DNA of 18,948 nt from contig CAMBOZ010000019.1 in NCBI GenBank assembly GCA_945869505.1, forward strand, positions 1 to 18,948, written 5' to 3'. This stretch comes from Bifidobacterium breve. Its GTDB lineage: Bacteria; Actinomycetota; Actinomycetes; Nanopelagicales; Nanopelagicaceae. The notes under the pieces are model-generated. The model was not told the DNA's origin. It saw nothing but the letters and a program-made list of their open reading frames with translations, and did not search any database. How positions within the stretch are numbered: the stretch's first letter is position 1; each line of letters begins with the position of its first letter. Below, piece after piece: positions 14,311 to 18,948 of this stretch. A program made the translations under genes and the position numbers.

Positions 14311-14320
14311 CGTCAAGATA
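14303..14320. promoter_or_regulatory. Perfect 18-bp palindrome upstream of acnA (operator candidate)
   Basis: TATCTTGACGTCAAGATA reads identically on both strands. It starts inside the last codons of the methyltransferase gene and ends 18 bases before the acnA ATG at 14339. It contains TATCTT, a possible -10 box with TTGCGC (14279-14284) 18 bases upstream. A protein bound here would cover the promoter, which suggests repression of acnA. The identity of the regulator is unknown. Confidence 0.6.
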
Positions 14321-14328
14321 ATTTAGTT

Positions 14329-14333
14329 AAGGA
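14329..14333 (+). promoter_or_regulatory. Shine-Dalgarno that decides the acnA start
   Basis: AAGGA at 14329-14333 lies five bases before ATG 14339 but overlaps the other in-frame ATG at 14333. This favours the second ATG, giving the N-terminus [10 protein letters not shown]. Confidence 0.65.
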
Positions 14334-14338
14334 TGTAT

Positions 14339-16996
14339 ATGAGCAAGAATTCTCTAGGCGCCAAGAAGAATTTAAAAGTTGCAGGTAAAGACTTTGAAAT
14401 TTTTGATATTTCAAAACTAGAAGGCGCCGCTAACTTACCGTTCTCGCTCAAAGTACTCCTGGAGAACTTATTGCGCACTGAAGATGGCGCGAATATAACT
14501 GCTGACCATATTAAATCACTCGCCCAATGGGATCCTGCTGCCGAACCTGATACTGAAATTCAGTTCACACCAGCACGCGTTGTAATGCAAGATTTCACTG
14601 GAGTTCCTTGCGTTGTTGATCTAGCGACGATGCGTGAGGCGATAGTTGAACTCGGGGGAGATCCGGCCAAGGTGAACCCGCTGGCACCTGCGGAACTCGT
14701 TATTGATCACTCGGTCATCGCTGATTTCTTCGGCGGTAAAGATTCGTTTGAGAAAAATACAGATGTTGAATATGAGCGCAATCGTGAACGTTATCGTTTC
14801 TTGCGATGGGGACAAGGTGCTTTTGACGAATTCAAGGTTGTGCCACCAGGAACCGGAATTGTTCACCAAGTAAATATTGAATACCTTGCTCGCGTCGTAA
14901 TGACTCGTTCGGTAAATGGAGTACTTCGCGCCTACCCAGACACTGTTGTTGGAACAGATTCACACACAACAATGGTTAACGGACTAGGCGTACTCGGATG
15001 GGGCGTCGGCGGAATTGAGGCCGAAGCTGCGCTATTGGGCCAACCAGTGTCAATGTTGATTCCGCGCGTAGTTGGATTTAAATTAAGTGGTGCGCTTCCA
15101 GTTGGTACAACAGCAACGGATATGGCGCTAACAATCACAGAGATGCTTCGCAAGCATGGAGTTGTCGGTAAGTTTGTAGAATTTTACGGTCCGGGCGTTG
15201 TCTCTGTTCCAATGGCTAACCGCACAACGATCGGCAATATGAGCCCTGAATATGGTTCTACTTGCGCGATATTCCCAATTGATGATGAGACTCTTCGTTA
15301 CCTACGCCTAACTGGTCGCAGTGATGAACAAGTAGAACTTGTCGAGCTATATGCAAAAGCGCAAGGTATGTGGCACGACCCAGCAATTAGTCCGCGCTTT
15401 TCTGAACATATCGAATTAGATCTTTCGACAGTTGTTCCATCTATTTCAGGTCCAAAGCGTCCACAAGATCGCATCTCGCTTAGCGACTCTAAAGGTGCGT
15501 TCGAGAAAATTCTTCCAACTTACATAACTGATAAGACTGGCAAAGAGGCTTATCCAGTAAACGTTGGCGCTAAAGCAACAACAATTAAGAATGGTGATGT
15601 GGTTATCGCATCAATTACATCTTGCACAAACACTTCAAACCCTTCAGTAATGATTGGTGCCGCACTTCTTGCCAAGAAGGCGGTTGAGCGTGGATTAACT
15701 TCTAAGCCTTGGGTAAAAACAACCCTGGCACCGGGATCAAAGGTTGTTACCGATTATTACGATCGAGCAGATCTAACGAAATATATGGAAGCACTCGGTT
15801 TCAATCTTGTTGGCTATGGCTGCGTGACTTGTATCGGTAACTCTGGCCCACTGCCAATTGAGATCAGCAAGTCAGTTAACGAACACGACTTAGCTGTTAC
15901 GGCAGTACTCTCCGGAAACCGCAACTTTGAAGGACGAATTAGCCCAGATGTGAAGATGAACTATCTCGCGTCGCCTCCGCTAGTCGTTGCTTATGCGCTA
16001 GCCGGAACAATGAATCACGATTTTGAGAAGGATTCTCTTGGCAAAGATAAAGATGGCAAGGATGTCCTCTTAGCCGATATTTGGCCAAGCGCTAAAGAGA
16101 TTCAAGATGTAATTGACTCATCTATTTCATCAGAGATGTTTAAGAAGGATTACGCAACCGTTTTCGATGGCGATCACCGCTGGAAATCACTTGATACTCC
16201 AACTGGAAAAACCTTTGAATGGGATGCGCAATCAACTTATGTCCGCAAACCTCCTTACTTCGACGGAATGCCAGCGAATCCAAAGCCGGTCACTGATATT
16301 TCTGGTGCACGAGTTTTGGCAATCTTGGGTGATTCTGTAACAACGGATCACATTTCACCTGCAGGAAATATCAAAGCCGACTCACCAGCCGGTAAGTATC
16401 TTGAAGCTCATGGAGTAGCACGCGCTGACTTCAACTCATATGGATCACGTCGCGGAAATCACGAAGTTATGATCCGTGGAACTTTTGCCAATATTCGCTT
16501 GAAGAATATGTTGCTTGATGGAGTTGAAGGTGGCTTCACACGTAACTTCTTAGATGAAGGTAAACAAGCAACAATTTATGATGCTTCAATTGCTTATCAA
16601 AGCGCTGGTGTCCCTTTAGTAATCCTTGCTGGCAAAGAGTATGGATCTGGATCATCGCGCGACTGGGCGGCGAAAGGCACAGCGTTGCTGGGTGTACGTG
16701 CTGTCATCGCGGAAAGTTTCGAGCGTATCCACCGTTCTAATTTGATTGGAATGGGTGTACTTCCATTGCAATTTAAAGATGGCCAAACAGCTCAATCTCT
16801 TGGCTTAACAGGTACTGAAACTTTTGCAATTTCAGGAATCACTGAATTAAATAGCGGTGGAATTCCGAAAGAGGTAAAGGTCACAGCGGGCGATAAGTCA
16901 TTTATCGCCAAGGTGCGAATCGATACGCCGGGCGAGGGTGATTATTACCGTCACGGGGGGATCATGCAGTATGTACTCCGCCAATTACTTCAGTAA
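14339..16996 (+). CDS. acnA: Aconitate hydratase A (aconitase)
   Basis: [4Fe-4S] enzyme of the TCA cycle that interconverts citrate and isocitrate via cis-aconitate. It has 885 residues from ATG 14339, close to the usual length of about 890-940 for the AcnA/IRP1 type. The three cluster cysteines are in [11 protein letters not shown] (C429) and [14 protein letters not shown] (C495 and C498). Domains 1-3 are indicated by [33 protein letters not shown] and [18 protein letters not shown]. The swivelling domain 4 at the C-terminus carries [13 protein letters not shown] and the substrate-binding [13 protein letters not shown]. It stands alone between the methyltransferase and dxs, with a Shine-Dalgarno and a palindromic operator candidate upstream. 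Aconitase is often regulated by iron or carbon state in Actinobacteria, but the regulator is not visible in this window. Confidence 0.97.
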   Translation: MSKNSLGAKKNLKVAGKDFEIFDISKLEGAANLPFSLKVLLENLLRTEDGANITADHIKSLAQWDPAAEPDTEIQFTPARVVMQDFTGVPCVVDLATMREAIVELGGDPAKVNPLAPAELVIDHSVIADFFGGKDSFEKNTDVEYERNRERYRFLRWGQGAFDEFKVVPPGTGIVHQVNIEYLARVVMTRSVNGVLRAYPDTVVGTDSHTTMVNGLGVLGWGVGGIEAEAALLGQPVSMLIPRVVGFKLSGALPVGTTATDMALTITEMLRKHGVVGKFVEFYGPGVVSVPMANRTTIGNMSPEYGSTCAIFPIDDETLRYLRLTGRSDEQVELVELYAKAQGMWHDPAISPRFSEHIELDLSTVVPSISGPKRPQDRISLSDSKGAFEKILPTYITDKTGKEAYPVNVGAKATTIKNGDVVIASITSCTNTSNPSVMIGAALLAKKAVERGLTSKPWVKTTLAPGSKVVTDYYDRADLTKYMEALGFNLVGYGCVTCIGNSGPLPIEISKSVNEHDLAVTAVLSGNRNFEGRISPDVKMNYLASPPLVVAYALAGTMNHDFEKDSLGKDKDGKDVLLADIWPSAKEIQDVIDSSISSEMFKKDYATVFDGDHRWKSLDTPTGKTFEWDAQSTYVRKPPYFDGMPANPKPVTDISGARVLAILGDSVTTDHISPAGNIKADSPAGKYLEAHGVARADFNSYGSRRGNHEVMIRGTFANIRLKNMLLDGVEGGFTRNFLDEGKQATIYDASIAYQSAGVPLVILAGKEYGSGSSRDWAAKGTALLGVRAVIAESFERIHRSNLIGMGVLPLQFKDGQTAQSLGLTGTETFAISGITELNSGGIPKEVKVTAGDKSFIAKVRIDTPGEGDYYRHGGIMQYVLRQLLQ

Positions 16997-17054
16997 TGGC
17001 GCATATAAAAGGCTCCTTGCTGGCTTAAAGATCGCGGATTTACTTGCTCCAACC

Positions 17055-17060
17055 TAGAAT
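17055..17060 (+). promoter_or_regulatory. Putative leaderless -10 box for dxs
   Basis: TAGAAT matches TANNNT and ends six bases before the ATG at 17067. The 70-base gap after acnA shows no other clear signal: no T-tailed hairpin was found for an acnA terminator, and no good -35 box at the usual spacing. Confidence 0.5.
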
Positions 17061-17066
17061 AAAGGC

Positions 17067-18948
17067 ATGATTGAGCAAATTAAATCGCCTGCAGATATCA
17101 AGGCGCTAGATCTTGCCCAACTAAATTCACTCTGCGAAGAAATTCGCCAATTTTTGATCACCAAAGTTTCAAAGACCGGCGGACATCTTGGACCAAATTT
17201 AGGAGTTGTTGAGTTAACTCTGGCGATTCACCGAGCTTTCGATTCACCGCGCGACGTCGTTCTCTTTGATACTGGGCATCAATCCTACGTTCATAAAATA
17301 GTTACGGGGCGAGCAGATAGTTTTGATGGGCTACGTCAACGTGGTGGTATCGCTGGTTATCCAAATCGGAGCGAGAGCGAACACGATGTAATTGAAAATT
17401 CACACGCTTCCACCGCCCTCTCTTGGGGAGATGGAATCTCATTTGGCTTCGCACAGACTGGCCAGGTAGATCGACACGTAGTCGTGGTTGTTGGCGATGG
17501 CGCATTAACCGGTGGAATGTCTTGGGAGGCGCTAAATAACATCGCTGCCGCGGAGGAGCGAAAATTGGTAATAGTTGTAAACGATAACGAGCGTTCTTAT
17601 TCGCCAACTATCGGGGGATTGGCGACTTACCTTTCAACTTTACGTGTCACAAAAGGATATGAACGTTTCTTAGATTGGGGTAAAGAAGTACTTCATAAGA
17701 CCCCAGTCGTCGGCGCACCAATTTATGAAACTTTGCATGGAATGAAAAAAGGCATAAAAGATATCGTCGCTCCACAGGGAATGTTTGAAGATCTAGGTTT
17801 GAAATATCTGGGTCCGATCGACGGACACGACATAGTCGCGCTGGAAAAAGCACTACAGAAAGCGAAGGAGTTCGGTGCTCCTGTACTGGTTCACGTAATA
17901 ACTGAAAAGGGTCGCGGCCATAAACCCGCAATCGATGATGAAGCTGAGAAGTTTCACGCTGTTGGCATAGTAGATCCTGAAACCGGAGCACCGCTTTCCA
18001 AGAGCGCCACAAGTTGGACCAAGATTTTCTCTACCGAATTAATTGAAATTGCTCGAGAGCGCAAAGATATAGTTGCAATCACCGCCGCGATGATGGGCCC
18101 AACCGGACTTGATGCCTTTGAAAGAGAATTTCCAAGCCGAACAATTGATGTCGGTATCGCAGAACAACATGCTGTTACCAGCGCAGCGGGTATGGCTTTT
18201 GCTGGCTTGCATCCAGTAGTTGCAGTTTATTCAACATTTTTAAATCGGGCATTTGATCAATTGCTTCTTGACGTCGCTCTGCATAAGGCAGGAGTTACCT
18301 TTGTTTTAGATCGCGCTGGTGTAACTGGAGATGATGGTCCATCACATCACGGAATTTGGGATTTAGCATTAACGGGAATCGTTCCGACGATGCATGTCGC
18401 TGCCCCGCGCGATGCAACGCGACTGCGCGAAACTCTGAGGGAAGCCGTAGCAGTTTCTAACGCGCCTTCGATGTTGCGCTATCCCAAAGGCGCGGTGCAA
18501 AGTGATATTCCGGCATTTGAACGTCGCGATGGAATTGATGTTCTATATCGCGGCGAAAGTGCCGATGTCTTATTGGTGAGTATTGGCGCTATGGCTGCAA
18601 TCGCAGTTGAGGCGGCGGGTATGGCTTACCGAGAAGGCGTGGGCGTAACGGTTATTGATCCACGATGGGTGAAACCATTGCCTACTTCTCTAGCCACGAT
18701 GGCGCGACGATACAAGAGCGTGGTGGTTCTGGAAGATGGCATTAAGCACGGCGGAATCGCAAGCTCAATCTCTGAAATGTTCCGCGAGGTAGGACTGACT
18801 ATTCCAATTCACTCAATTGGTGTTCCACTTGAGTTTATTGAACATTCCAAGCGGAACGAAATATTCAGCGACCTAGGCATCACTTCTCAAAGCATTGCGC
18901 GCAGTATCGTTGAGTGGAATAGCTCTAACGGATCGGTCAACTCAATTG
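17067..18948 (+). CDS. dxs: 1-deoxy-D-xylulose-5-phosphate synthase (3' end outside window)
   Basis: Thiamine-diphosphate enzyme that condenses pyruvate and glyceraldehyde 3-phosphate, the first step of the MEP isoprenoid pathway. The frame is open from ATG 17067 to the window edge, giving 627 residues; the family is usually around 620-650, so only a short tail is missing. The N-terminal region shows GGHLGPNLGVVELT and FDTGHQSYVHK. The ThDP/Mg motif is GDGALTGGMSWEALNN (starting at residue 143) with NDNERSYSPTIGG after it. The central pyrimidine domain has DVGIAEQHAVT with the catalytic glutamate E366, and DRAGVTGDDGPSHHG. The C-terminal transketolase domain includes VTVIDPRWVKPLP and EDGIKHGGI. 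No frameshift is seen. Its product ultimately supplies DMAPP used by MiaA. Confidence 0.96.
   Translation, partial: MIEQIKSPADIKALDLAQLNSLCEEIRQFLITKVSKTGGHLGPNLGVVELTLAIHRAFDSPRDVVLFDTGHQSYVHKIVTGRADSFDGLRQRGGIAGYPNRSESEHDVIENSHASTALSWGDGISFGFAQTGQVDRHVVVVVGDGALTGGMSWEALNNIAAAEERKLVIVVNDNERSYSPTIGGLATYLSTLRVTKGYERFLDWGKEVLHKTPVVGAPIYETLHGMKKGIKDIVAPQGMFEDLGLKYLGPIDGHDIVALEKALQKAKEFGAPVLVHVITEKGRGHKPAIDDEAEKFHAVGIVDPETGAPLSKSATSWTKIFSTELIEIARERKDIVAITAAMMGPTGLDAFEREFPSRTIDVGIAEQHAVTSAAGMAFAGLHPVVAVYSTFLNRAFDQLLLDVALHKAGVTFVLDRAGVTGDDGPSHHGIWDLALTGIVPTMHVAAPRDATRLRETLREAVAVSNAPSMLRYPKGAVQSDIPAFERRDGIDVLYRGESADVLLVSIGAMAAIAVEAAGMAYREGVGVTVIDPRWVKPLPTSLATMARRYKSVVVLEDGIKHGGIASSISEMFREVGLTIPIHSIGVPLEFIEHSKRNEIFSDLGITSQSIARSIVEWNSSNGSVNSI

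Noticed and set aside
17302..18012. Minus-strand open frames inside the dxs region
   Set aside because: The plus strand carries an uninterrupted DXS frame from 17067 to the window edge with all catalytic motifs, so these are shadows.
1..18948. Mobile element, prophage, defence island or CRISPR array
   Set aside because: No transposase, integrase, tRNA, long repeats or spaced direct repeats were seen; every gene is a core housekeeping or conserved actinobacterial family.

Overview
This window looks like a stretch of core chromosome from a small-genome, low-GC actinobacterium. Several families are actinobacterial hallmarks: DUF4193, DUF3093, DUF3159, a paired TrkA/Ceo gene set, a ferritin-like acyl-ACP desaturase of the DesA type, and S16 with a long acidic tail. 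Base composition is clearly lower in GC than in most Actinobacteria. Coding density is extreme: summing the gaps between called genes gives about 574 non-coding bases in 18,948, or about 3 percent. My best guess is the freshwater acI lineage (Nanopelagicales, e.g. Planktophila/Nanopelagicus-like). That is an inference from style, not a match.

Layout. (1) 2-3492, plus strand: 3' part of ffh, then rpsP-khpA-rimM-trmD, the SRP/ribosome-maturation block. (2) 3530-4498: a ferritin-like acyl-ACP desaturase with its own start signal. (3) 4548-9140: miaB-miaA-dapF-hflX, joined by ATGA overlaps. (4) 9298-9594: DUF4193, convergent with a DUF3093 membrane protein (10034-9600, minus). (5) 10066-11725: hotdog thioesterase-dut-DUF3159, plus strand, joined by TAATG overlaps. 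(6) 13039-11718, minus: two TrkA-type NAD/K+ regulatory proteins. (7) 13072-14310: TrmA/RlmD-like RNA methyltransferase with TRAM domain; then acnA (14339-16996); then dxs, running off the right edge.

How the genes work together. Most are translation and housekeeping functions: membrane targeting of nascent chains, 30S assembly (S16, RimM, KhpA), ribosome rescue/GTPase (HflX) and RNA modification. TrmD, MiaB and MiaA all act on tRNA position 37. The rest are single-step metabolic enzymes: DapF (lysine/peptidoglycan), Dut (dUTP removal), aconitase (TCA), DXS (isoprenoids) and a desaturase plus thioesterase (acyl chains). The order miaB...dxs matches the order in mycobacteria, with many intervening genes missing.

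The clearest pattern beyond the genes is in the start sites. Of ten genes that follow an intergenic gap, seven have a TANNNT -10-like hexamer ending exactly 6 or 7 bases before the start codon and little or no Shine-Dalgarno, which predicts leaderless mRNAs. The other three (rpsP, DUF4193, acnA) have a Shine-Dalgarno and a leader. Two divergent gene pairs are driven from gaps of only 31 and 32 bp with nearly identical back-to-back -10 layout. A perfect 18-bp palindrome lies just upstream of acnA and is the best operator candidate. I see no mobile element, CRISPR array, tRNA/rRNA gene, defence system or other accessory island, and no convincing undescribed system.
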